Part shown: one piece after another, positions 45,986-53,848 of the stretch
Numbering within the stretch: position 1 is the first letter of the stretch
Layout of the letters: each line of letters opens with the position of its first letter
NCBI GenBank assembly: GCA_016212965.1
Contig: JACRDA010000354.1
Location: 39,033 to 103,032 of the forward strand
Reading direction: 5' to 3'
DNA length: 64,000 nt
Origin: Myxococcales bacterium
GTDB taxonomy: Bacteria > Myxococcota_A > Polyangia > Polyangiales > Polyangiaceae
The notes under the pieces: generated by a model
Database searches by the model: none
Told to the model about the DNA's origin: nothing
Seen by the model: only the letters and a program-made list of their open reading frames with translations
Position numbers and translations under genes: made by a program

Positions 45986-47233
45986 TCACCCCGCCGCGAC
46001 GTGGGCGACGGTCTTGTCGACCAGCTTGAGAAACGCGCGGATGGTGCGCTCGAGGTGGGGCTCGGGCGTGTCCTCTTCCTTGCAATGCGACAGGCCGCGG
46101 GACGAGGACGAGAACATCATCACGGTCGGCATGTGGAGCGCCATCTCGGCCGCGTCGTGGAGCGGGCCGGACGGCAGGTGTGGCGCTTCGCCGGTCTCTT
46201 CGGTCACGGCCTCGGCGCACAAGGCGAGGAGCGCCGGGTCGAAGGGGCGCGGGTCGATGCGCCAGAGGTGCTGCCACTCGACCGTGACGTCGTTGGCCCG
46301 CGCCGCGCGCTCCGACGCCTCGCGCGCCTCGCGGTTCATCGCCGCGAGCACCGCGGCGTCGAGCGCGCGCTGGTCGAGCGAGATCTCGCACACACCCGGG
46401 ACGGCCGTCACGATCTTGGGCTCGACGTTGACGACGCCGACCGTGCAGACGACGCCGGCGCCCGGCTTGGAGTGGCGGAGGCCGATCGCGCGACAGGCTA
46501 GCGCCGTCTCGGCAGCGGCCAGGAAGGCGTCACGCCGCATCGCGATCGGCGTCGAGCCGGAGTGCGCCGCCTGCCCGGTGAAGCGCATCATGTGGCGCTC
46601 GACCCCGAAGGTGCCGATGACGACGCCCGTCGATTTCCCCGCGGCCTCGAGCACCGGGCCCTGCTCGATGTGCACTTCGAGGTAGGCGCGGCCGTCGAGG
46701 GCGCGGAGCTCGGCGTGCGCGCGCCCGACGCCTTCGAGCTCGACGCCGTTCTCGCGCAGGGCGTCGACGAGCGCCGTGCCCGAGCGGTCCTTGAGACCCC
46801 GCACGTCGTCGAGCGCGAGGGTGCCGGCGGCGGCCGAGGAGCCGAACAGGCTGCGCCCGAAGCGCGCCCCCTCCTCGTCGGCCCAGTCCACGAGACGCAG
46901 GGTCACCGGGGGCCGCTGGCCGCCCGCGTAGCTGCGCAGGGCCTCGATGCCCGCCACGACGCCAAAGCAGCCGTCGAGCCAGCCGCCGTTCGGCACGCAG
47001 TCGATGTGGCTGCCCATGAGCACGCTCTTCGTCGACGCGCCCGGCAGCGTGACCCAGTTGTTCCCGGCCGCGTCGGTCGTGACGTCGAGCCCGAGCTCGC
47101 CGACCTTGGCGCGGAACCAGGCGCGCGCCTCGCGCCACGTGGGGCCCCACGCGACGCGCTGCGCGCCCGCGGCCGTCGAAGTCCGCGCTGCGAGCTCGCG
47201 CAAGTCCGAAATCACCCGACGGGCGTCACCCAT
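45986..47233 (-). CDS. M20-family Zn-dependent amidohydrolase (N-carbamoyl-amino acid hydrolase/allantoate amidohydrolase-like)
   Basis: MGSHIDCVPNGGWLDGCFGVVAGIEAL, DWADEEGARFGRSLFGS, EVHIEQGPVLE, GQAAHSGSTPIAMRRDAFLAAAE, GPLHDAAEMA. Confidence 0.9.
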   Translation of the reverse strand: MGDARRVISDLRELAARTSTAAGAQRVAWGPTWREARAWFRAKVGELGLDVTTDAAGNNWVTLPGASTKSVLMGSHIDCVPNGGWLDGCFGVVAGIEALRSYAGGQRPPVTLRLVDWADEEGARFGRSLFGSSAAAGTLALDDVRGLKDRSGTALVDALRENGVELEGVGRAHAELRALDGRAYLEVHIEQGPVLEAAGKSTGVVIGTFGVERHMMRFTGQAAHSGSTPIAMRRDAFLAAAETALACRAIGLRHSKPGAGVVCTVGVVNVEPKIVTAVPGVCEISLDQRALDAAVLAAMNREAREASERAARANDVTVEWQHLWRIDPRPFDPALLALCAEAVTEETGEAPHLPSGPLHDAAEMALHMPTVMMFSSSSRGLSHCKEEDTPEPHLERTIRAFLKLVDKTVAHVAAG

Positions 47234-47313
47234 GGCTCACCTCGGGCGCGACTATACCAACGTTCGGGCGATCCTTCCCCCGGTGCGCACGGCCGATGGT
47301 GTATGTCGAGGCC

Positions 47314-48105
47314 ATGAGCGTGCGCTACGAGACCGACGGCAGGGTGGCGATCGTCACCATTGACCGCCCGGACCGCAGGAACGCAGTCGATCGAGCGACC
47401 GCCGAGGCTCTGGCGACCGCATTCCGCCGCTTCGAGGCCGACCCGACCCTGGCGGTCGCGATCCTGACGGGCGCCGGGGGCACCTTCTGCGCCGGCGCCG
47501 ATCTCAAGGCCATCGCAGCCGGCGAGCCCAACCGCATCGCGCCCGATGGCGACGGTCCGATGGGGCCGACGCGCTTCGAGCTCGACAAGCCCGTCATCGC
47601 GGCCATCGAGGGCCACTGCGTCGCGGGAGGGCTCGAGCTCGCGTGCTGGTGCGATCTGCGCGTGGCCGCCGCCGACGCCGTCTTCGGCGTGTTCTGCCGG
47701 CGCGTCGGCATCCCGCTCATCGACGGCGGCACGGTGCGGCTGCCGCGCCTCGTGGGCACGAGCCGCGCGCTCGACCTCATCCTCACGGGGCGCGGCGTGT
47801 CGGCCGAGGAGGCGCTCGCGATCGGGCTCTGCAACCGGCTGACCGAGCCGGGGCGCGCGCTCGCCGCCGCGCGCGTGCTCGCGGCCGAGCTCGCCGCCTT
47901 GCCGCAGGCGTGCCTGCGGAGCGACCGCCGCTCGGTCCACGAGCAGTGGGCCCTGCCGTTCGCCGAGGCCATGCAGAACGAGCTCCGGCACGGCATCGGC
48001 ACGCTCACGCGTCCCGATGCGCTCGACGGCGCCGGGGCCTTCGCCGCGGGTGCGCCGGCCTCGGCGGCGGCGGCGGAGCCCGAGGACCCGGCCGGCGCCC
48101 GCTGA
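47314..48105 (+). CDS. Enoyl-CoA hydratase/isomerase family protein
   Basis: VAIVTIDRPDRRNAVDRATAEAL, TGAGGTFCAGADLKAIA, AIEGHCVAGGLELACWCDLRVAA. A start at 47296 is also possible. Confidence 0.9.
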   Translation: MSVRYETDGRVAIVTIDRPDRRNAVDRATAEALATAFRRFEADPTLAVAILTGAGGTFCAGADLKAIAAGEPNRIAPDGDGPMGPTRFELDKPVIAAIEGHCVAGGLELACWCDLRVAAADAVFGVFCRRVGIPLIDGGTVRLPRLVGTSRALDLILTGRGVSAEEALAIGLCNRLTEPGRALAAARVLAAELAALPQACLRSDRRSVHEQWALPFAEAMQNELRHGIGTLTRPDALDGAGAFAAGAPASAAAAEPEDPAGAR

Positions 48106-48164
48106 GCCACGCGGGCGTCACGGGGACGTGCGCCTCGGCCCGCGCGTCTCTATGCTTGCTCACG

Positions 48165-49592
48165 ATGTTGCCCCGTGAGCCCTGGCCCCGCCCCTCGGCG
48201 GCCGCCGTCGACGCCGTGCGGCGTGCGCTCGGCCGTGCCGTCGGACCGAGCAAGCTCGTGACCGACCCCGACGCCATGGGTGCCTACGCCGGCGACGAGT
48301 CGGATCAGGAGCCCGTGCTGCCCGACGCCGTCGTGCTCGCGGCGAGTGCCGACGACGTCGCGGCCACCTTCGCCGTCGCGAGCGAGCACGGCGTGCCCGT
48401 GACGCCCCGTGCCGCGGGCAGCGGCAAGAGCGGCGGCTGCGTGCCCGTGGCGGGCGGGATCGTGCTCGCCACGCTCGGCATGCGCGCGCTGAAGGACATC
48501 GACCGGCGCGAGCACCTCGCCGTCGTCGAGCCCGGCATCATCCTCGCGGATCTGCAGTACGCGGTGGAGAGCGAGGGCCTCTTCTTTCCGCCCGATCCGA
48601 ACTCGCGCGCCGCCGCCGCCCTGGGCGGCAACATCGCCGAGAACGCCGCCGGGCCCCGGGCCTTCAAGTACGGCGCGACGCGCGACTACGTGCTCGGGCT
48701 CGACGTCGTGACGCCCACCGGAGCCCGCCTGCGCACCGGGCGCCGCACGAAGAAGGGCGTCACCGGCTACGACGTGACCTCGCTCCTCGTGGGTAGCGAG
48801 GGCACGCTCGCCGTGACGGTCGAGGCGACACTCAGGCTCGTGCCCAAGCCCGAGCACGTCTACACCGTGCTCGGCCTGTTCGCGGACGGCAGCGGCTCGG
48901 CGCGTGCCGTCGCAGAGATCGTCGCCGCAGGGCTCGTCCCGCGCTGCCTCGAGCTCGTCGACGAGGCGTGCCTCGGGGCGATGCGCCAGGAGGGCGTCGG
49001 CGTCGACGAGCGCGCGGGCGCCATGCTCATCGTCGAGGTCGATGGCGACGAGCCGGCCTGCGAGCGCGCCCTCGAGGCGGTGGGTGCGCGGCTCGACGAG
49101 GCCGGGGCGCTCGACGTGCTCGTGGCGCAGGACGGCGCGCAGCGCGAGCGACTGTGGCGCGTGCGCAGCGATCTGTCGCACACGCTGCGCAAGATGGCGC
49201 GCTTCAAGATCGCCGAGGACGTGGTCGTGCCGCGCACGCGCATGAGCGAGCTCGTGGTGGAGGTCGGCCGCATCGGGCAAGCGCGCGGCGTGCGCACGAT
49301 GAGCTACGGGCATGCGGGCGACGGCAACCTCCACGTGAACTTCCTGTGGGACGACCCCGCCGCGGTGCCGCGCGTGGAGGCCGCGCTGCGCGATCTGTTC
49401 ACGCGCGTCCTCGCCATGGGCGGGACGCTCACGGGCGAGCACGGCATCGGCAGCTCCAAGGCCGAGTTCCTGCCGCTCGAGCAGTCGCCCGAGCTCATCC
49501 GCCTGCAGCGCGACCTGAAGCGCGTCTTCGATCCGCAGGGCATCCTGAACCCGGGCAAGATTTTCCCGCGGACCGGGCATGGCAGCTGCTGA
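48165..49592 (+). CDS. FAD-binding oxidase, glycolate oxidase GlcD-like
   Basis: VTPRAAGSGKSGGCVPVAGGIVL, VEPGIILADLQYAVESEGLFFPPDPNSRAAAALGGNIAENAAGPRAFKYG, GHAGDGNLHVNFLWD, GEHGIGSSK. Confidence 0.9.
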   Translation: MLPREPWPRPSAAAVDAVRRALGRAVGPSKLVTDPDAMGAYAGDESDQEPVLPDAVVLAASADDVAATFAVASEHGVPVTPRAAGSGKSGGCVPVAGGIVLATLGMRALKDIDRREHLAVVEPGIILADLQYAVESEGLFFPPDPNSRAAAALGGNIAENAAGPRAFKYGATRDYVLGLDVVTPTGARLRTGRRTKKGVTGYDVTSLLVGSEGTLAVTVEATLRLVPKPEHVYTVLGLFADGSGSARAVAEIVAAGLVPRCLELVDEACLGAMRQEGVGVDERAGAMLIVEVDGDEPACERALEAVGARLDEAGALDVLVAQDGAQRERLWRVRSDLSHTLRKMARFKIAEDVVVPRTRMSELVVEVGRIGQARGVRTMSYGHAGDGNLHVNFLWDDPAAVPRVEAALRDLFTRVLAMGGTLTGEHGIGSSKAEFLPLEQSPELIRLQRDLKRVFDPQGILNPGKIFPRTGHGSC

Positions 49593-49622
49593 GCCGGCCC
49601 GTGCCGCCGCTGCGGGGCCGCG

Positions 49623-50123
49623 ATGCGCGTGATCGGCATCGACCCGGGCACGCACCGGCTCGGCTGGGGCGTGGTCGATCGCTCGGGCAGCCGCCTCAGC
49701 TGCGTCGCCTGGGGCGTCATCACCGCCGGTGACGGCGAGCTCGCCGACCGCCTGGTCGTCATCGATCGCGAGCTCGGGGTGGTCATCGCGGCGCACGCTC
49801 CCGACGTCTCCGCCGTCGAGGGCATCTTCTTCGCGAAGGACGCCCAGAGCGCCTGCAAGCTCGGGCACGCACGCGGCGTCGCGCTCCTGCGGCTGCGCTC
49901 GGCCGGGATGGCGGTGCACGAGTACGCGCCGGCGCGCGTCAAGCGCACCGTGGTCGGCTCCGGGCGTGCCGACAAGCTTCAGGTCGCGCTCCTCGTCGCG
50001 AACCTCCTGCGCCTCCCGGATCCGCCGCCCTCCGACGCCGCCGACGCGCTCGCCATCGCCGTCACGCACCTGGCGAGCGCGGGCTTCGAGGAGGCGCTCG
50101 CCCGCGCCTCGCGCCGCGGCTGA
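49623..50123 (+). CDS. ruvC: Crossover junction endodeoxyribonuclease RuvC
   Basis: MRVIGIDPGTHRLGWGVVD, AVEGIFFAKDAQSACKLGHARGVAL, EYAPARVKRTVVGSGRADKLQV, SDAADALAIAVTH. Confidence 0.95.
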   Translation: MRVIGIDPGTHRLGWGVVDRSGSRLSCVAWGVITAGDGELADRLVVIDRELGVVIAAHAPDVSAVEGIFFAKDAQSACKLGHARGVALLRLRSAGMAVHEYAPARVKRTVVGSGRADKLQVALLVANLLRLPDPPPSDAADALAIAVTHLASAGFEEALARASRRG

Positions 50124-50184
50124 GGCTCCCGGCACGCCGGCCGAAAAGGCGACCGCCGCGCGCGCGCGTGATAGTCGACCGCTC

Positions 50185-50874
50185 GTGGGAAGGACCCTCG
50201 GTCGCCGCGCTTGCCTCGGGGGTGCCTGCGCGCTCGCGCTCGGCGCGCTCGTCGGCCGCGCGCCGACGGCGAGCGCTGCCGACGAGACTCCCGACGCCCG
50301 TGCCCTCGCCGCGCGCATCCAGCTCTTCTACGACGCGCTCCACAGCTACCAGGCCGAGTTCACCCACGTGGCGCAGCTCCTCGTCGACCGAGTGCCGCGC
50401 GTGCGCCGGGGCCGGGTCGCGTTCGAGAAGCCCGGCAAGCTCTCCTTCCGCTACGCCGCGCCGAGCCGCGACCGCGTCGTGTCGGACGGCAAGACCGTCA
50501 AGGCGTACCTCGCCGAGGACAAGCTCCTCTACGTGAGCAAGGTGGCGCTCTCGCCCTATCCCGCCACGCTCGGCTTCCTCGCGGGGCAGGGCGTGCTCGA
50601 GCGGGATTTCGCGCTGCGCAGCTTGCCGTCCCAGGCGGCGCTCGGGCGCGGTGGCGCCGTGCTCGAGGCCGTCCCGCGCGAGGCCACGCCGGCGTTCGCG
50701 CGCGTCCTGTTCCTCGCGGACCTCGGCAGCGGCGAGGTGCGGCGCGTGCTGGTGCTCGACGCGCACGGCAACCGCAACCGCTTCGACTTCGCGGCGCCGA
50801 GCCTCGACGCGGCCATCCCGGCGCGCGAGTTCTCGCTCGTGCCGCCGCCGGGCACCGAGACCGTGGGCTTGTGA
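50185..50874 (+). CDS. LolA-like outer-membrane lipoprotein carrier protein
   Basis: ALAARIQLFYDALHSYQAEFTHVAQLLVDRVPRVRRGRVAFEKPGKLSFRYAAPSRDRVVSDGKTVKAYLAEDKLLYV; signal sequence precedes. GTG start inferred. Confidence 0.8.
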   Translation: MGRTLGRRACLGGACALALGALVGRAPTASAADETPDARALAARIQLFYDALHSYQAEFTHVAQLLVDRVPRVRRGRVAFEKPGKLSFRYAAPSRDRVVSDGKTVKAYLAEDKLLYVSKVALSPYPATLGFLAGQGVLERDFALRSLPSQAALGRGGAVLEAVPREATPAFARVLFLADLGSGEVRRVLVLDAHGNRNRFDFAAPSLDAAIPAREFSLVPPPGTETVGL

Positions 50875-50961
50875 CGCCCGCGCCCGCGCCGGCGCCATCT
50901 CGCACCGCGCTCGCGCCCTGGGTCGCGCGCGCCGCGTTTCGTGACTAGAATCGGCCCCGCC

Positions 50962-51369
50962 ATGAGCGAGCAACGGATCCGCGTGTTGGTTGCCAAGCCC
51001 GGGCTCGACGGTCACGACCGCGGCGCCAAGGTGGTGGCCCGTGCCCTGCGCGATGCCGGCTTCGAGGTCATCTACACGGGCCTTCACCAGACGCCCGAGA
51101 TGATCGCGGCCGCGGCCTTGCAGGAGGACGTCGACTGCGTGGGGCTGTCGATCATGAGCGGCGCGCACAACACGCTGTTTCCGGCCGTGATCGAGGCGCT
51201 CCGCGCCAAGGGCGCCGGCGACGTGGTCGTGTTCGGCGGTGGCATCATCCCCGAGGACGATCGCGCGCGGCTCGAGGCCGCCGGCGTGAAGGGCATCTTC
51301 ACGCCCGGCACACCGCTGTCGCAGATCGTCGCGTGGGTGAAGGCGAACGTGCGCCCGATCGCGGTCTGA
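50962..51369 (+). CDS. Cobalamin B12-binding domain protein (methylmalonyl-CoA mutase C-terminal/small-subunit type)
   Basis: [65 protein letters not shown] (DxHxxG). Confidence 0.9.
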   Translation: MSEQRIRVLVAKPGLDGHDRGAKVVARALRDAGFEVIYTGLHQTPEMIAAAALQEDVDCVGLSIMSGAHNTLFPAVIEALRAKGAGDVVVFGGGIIPEDDRARLEAAGVKGIFTPGTPLSQIVAWVKANVRPIAV

Positions 51370-51698
51370 CGGGGCCTCGCTCGACGCACCGCCCGAGCGC
51401 CGCAGCCCGGCGCGTCAGGGGCGCGCCGCCGTGCGCCTGAACGCACGCCGACACTCGGAGCGGCTCGTCTCGTGGGCCTGCGCGCTCCGCGCCTTCGCCC
51501 GCGCGCGCCGTGCGCGAGCGGGCGGTGCGGCACGCCGCGCCGGGCGCCTCGATCGGCCGTCGGACGATCGATCCACTTTCTCCCACCATGTTTGCCCATT
51601 GGCCTCTATTTCATCCTGGTACGTCGCGCTTGATGTAGGTATAAGTATGTGTGAAAGCGCCTTGCGTCTACATCGGATCCGCGAAATTTCACGAACTA

Positions 51699-51728
51699 TT
51701 GACTCGTTTGGCCACTCGAACGTAGCGT
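51699..51728 (+). promoter_or_regulatory. Weak sigma70-like promoter candidate for the dcw operon
   Basis: TTGACT (51699-51704), 18-bp spacer, TAGCGT (51723-51728); in an AT-rich island immediately before the MraZ-box-like repeats. Confidence 0.25.
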
Positions 51729-51739
51729 CGCTGCGCTCG

Positions 51740-51764
51740 TGGGAAAAAGTGGTAGGCAGTGGCT
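51740..51764 (+). promoter_or_regulatory. MraZ-box-like direct repeats
   Basis: TGGGAaaaag TGGTAggcag TGGCT: three TGGNN units at exact 10-bp spacing upstream of mraZ. Confidence 0.65.
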
Positions 51765-51786
51765 GCCACGAGGCGACAGAGGCGGG

Positions 51787-52236
51787 ATGTTTCGAGGTCA
51801 CTTCGAGCACGCGATCGACGAGAAGGGCCGCACCAGCCTGCCGGCGCGGTTCCGTCAGGCGTTGCCCGACCCCGGCGACACGCGCCTCGTCGTCACGCCG
51901 AACCTCTTCGACCCCTGCCTCGACGTGTACCCGATGCACGCGTGGGAAGAGGTCGAGGCCAAGGTCGCCGGGTTCAAGCGCTGGGACCGCGACGTGCAGC
52001 GCTTCCGGCGCGCCTACGTGTCGGCGGCCGTCGAGTGCGAGCTCGACAAGGCCGGCCGTGTGCTCGTGCCCGCGCAGCTGCGCGAGCGCGCGGGCCTCGT
52101 CAAGGAAGTCCTGTGGGCCGGCGTGGGCACCACCATGGAGCTCTGGGCGAAGGAGCGCTTCCACGCAGCGCAGGCGCTTCCGCCCGAGGAGCTCGAGCGC
52201 TGGCAACGGGCCGTGCAGGAGAAGCTCGAGCTATGA
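51787..52236 (+). CDS. mraZ: Transcriptional regulator MraZ
   Basis: MFRGHFEHAIDEKGRTSLPARFRQAL...VECELDKAGRVLVPAQLRERAGL...; first gene of dcw cluster. Confidence 0.95.
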   Translation: MFRGHFEHAIDEKGRTSLPARFRQALPDPGDTRLVVTPNLFDPCLDVYPMHAWEEVEAKVAGFKRWDRDVQRFRRAYVSAAVECELDKAGRVLVPAQLRERAGLVKEVLWAGVGTTMELWAKERFHAAQALPPEELERWQRAVQEKLEL

Positions 52237-53246
52237 ACGTCGTCAACGTCGTGCCGCTGCCCTTCCGGATCATGGCTAGCCAGAGCGACGAGCCGCACAT
52301 CTCGGTGTTGCGCCGCGAGGTCGTCGAGGCGCTCGCGCCTCGCGCCGGTGGCGTCTACGTGGACGCGACGCTGGGAGCCGGCGGGCACGCGGAGGCGATC
52401 CTGGCCGTGCCGGGCACCCGGCTCGTGGGCATCGATCGCGACACGCACGCCCTCGGGCTCGCGCGGGCACGGCTCGCGAGCTCGAGCGAGCGCTTCGTCG
52501 GGCGGCAGGCGCGCTTCTCGGAGATCGCCGCGGTGCTCGCGGAGCTCGGTCTCGAGCGGGTCGACGGCATCGTCGCCGACCTCGGCATCTCGTCCATGCA
52601 GCTCGACGACGCGGCGCGCGGCCTCTCGTTCCGCGAGAACGGGCCGCTCGACATGCGCATGGACCCGAGCGCGGGCGAGACGGCGCGCGAGCTCGCCGCC
52701 CGCCTCTCCGACGAGGAGCTCACGGCGGTCATCCTGCGCTACGGCGAGGAGCGGCGTGCCCGGCGCGTGGCGCGTTGCATCAAGCAGGCGCTCGAGCGCG
52801 GCGAGCTCGAGACCACGCTCGATCTCCGGCGCGCGGTGATCCGCGCCGTGGGACCGAATCGCACCGGCGGCGTCGATCCGGCCACGCGTACCTTCCAGGC
52901 CCTGCGCATCGCGGTGAACGAGGAGCTCACGGAGCTCGAGGCCCTGCTCGCGGCGGCCGTGGACCTCCTGGCGCCCGGAGCGCGCGCCGCCGGCGAGCGC
53001 CCGGCGCAGGGCGGCACGCTCGCCGTCATCGCGTTCCACTCCCTCGAGGACCGGATGGTCAAGCGCGCGCTCGGCGAGCGCACGCTGTGGCAGCCGCTCT
53101 TCAAGAAGCCGGTGATGGCGAGCGCGGCCGAGTGCGAGGCCAACCCGCGGGCCCGCAGTGCCAAGCTTCGCGCGGCGCGCCGGCTCTCGCTGTCGCTCGC
53201 CGCGCCACCCGGCACTCGTCGCGAGCGGGAGGCGCCCGAGGCGTGA
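52233..53246 (+). CDS. rsmH: 16S rRNA (cytosine(1402)-N(4))-methyltransferase
   Basis: HISVLRREVVEALAPRAGGVYVDATLGAGGHAEAIL, DGIVADLGISSMQLDDAARGLSFRENGPLDMRMDP, RTFQALRIAVNEEL, IAFHSLEDRMVKRAL. Confidence 0.95.
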   Translation: MNVVNVVPLPFRIMASQSDEPHISVLRREVVEALAPRAGGVYVDATLGAGGHAEAILAVPGTRLVGIDRDTHALGLARARLASSSERFVGRQARFSEIAAVLAELGLERVDGIVADLGISSMQLDDAARGLSFRENGPLDMRMDPSAGETARELAARLSDEELTAVILRYGEERRARRVARCIKQALERGELETTLDLRRAVIRAVGPNRTGGVDPATRTFQALRIAVNEELTELEALLAAAVDLLAPGARAAGERPAQGGTLAVIAFHSLEDRMVKRALGERTLWQPLFKKPVMASAAECEANPRARSAKLRAARRLSLSLAAPPGTRREREAPEA

Positions 53247-53848
53247 AAGGCCGCGGCTTCCTCGCGCTCTGGGTGCTCGCGGTGCTCGCGACCGTCGCGG
53301 CGTTCGTCGTGCACCTCGGCCTGCGCGGTCGCATCGTCGACCTCGGCTACAAGCTCGGGCGCGTGCGCGCCGAGCAGGCGCGCCTGCGCGAGGTCACGCG
53401 CGTGCTGGAGCTCGAGGCCGCGAGCCATCGCGCTCCGCAGCGCGTCGAGATGGTGGCGCGCACGCTGCTCGGCATGACGCCCCCCGCCCCCGAGCGCATC
53501 CTCCCGGTGCGCCACTTCTTCCCGCGCGGCGCGGAGGAGCCCGAACCGCAGGCGGGCGGCGAGGGCGCGAGCACCGCGGCGCCGAGCGCTGCCAAGCCGG
53601 CGCCCTCCGCGGCGCCGCGTGCGCCGGCGCCCGCGGCTCTCGGGAGCCTGCCGGGAGGGCTCCGCGCACCCGGGAAGGCGCCGCTCGCGGCGCCGGGGGG
53701 GAGCACCGGCGCGCCTCTGCCGCCCAGCCTGCCGCCGCCGCCCGTCGTCCTACCGCCCGCCGATCCGCTCGGCGCCGAGGCCATGCCCGCCGCCGCTCTC
53801 GGGCGCGCGGAGCCCGCGCCGCCGGCACCCGCGGGGGGGCCGCCGTGA
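53243..53848 (+). CDS. ftsL: FtsL-like protein with Pro/Ala-rich C-terminal extension
   Basis: Short N-term, TM ALWVLAVLATVAAFVVHLGL, coiled-coil LGRVRAEQARLREVTRVLELEAA; position between rsmH and ftsI. Confidence 0.75.
   Translation: MKGRGFLALWVLAVLATVAAFVVHLGLRGRIVDLGYKLGRVRAEQARLREVTRVLELEAASHRAPQRVEMVARTLLGMTPPAPERILPVRHFFPRGAEEPEPQAGGEGASTAAPSAAKPAPSAAPRAPAPAALGSLPGGLRAPGKAPLAAPGGSTGAPLPPSLPPPPVVLPPADPLGAEAMPAAALGRAEPAPPAPAGGPP

Noticed and set aside
42633-46685. 1350-aa + strand ORF overlapping the activase gene
   Set aside because: Out-of-frame shadow of the 1445-aa activase; Arg/Gly-rich translation with no motifs, typical of long spurious ORFs in very GC-rich DNA.
51415-52206. Minus-strand ORF 263 aa and + strand ORF 51431-52279 across the AT-rich dcw promoter region
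   Set aside because: Both cross mraZ out of frame or antisense and show no family motif; the region is better explained as regulatory DNA.
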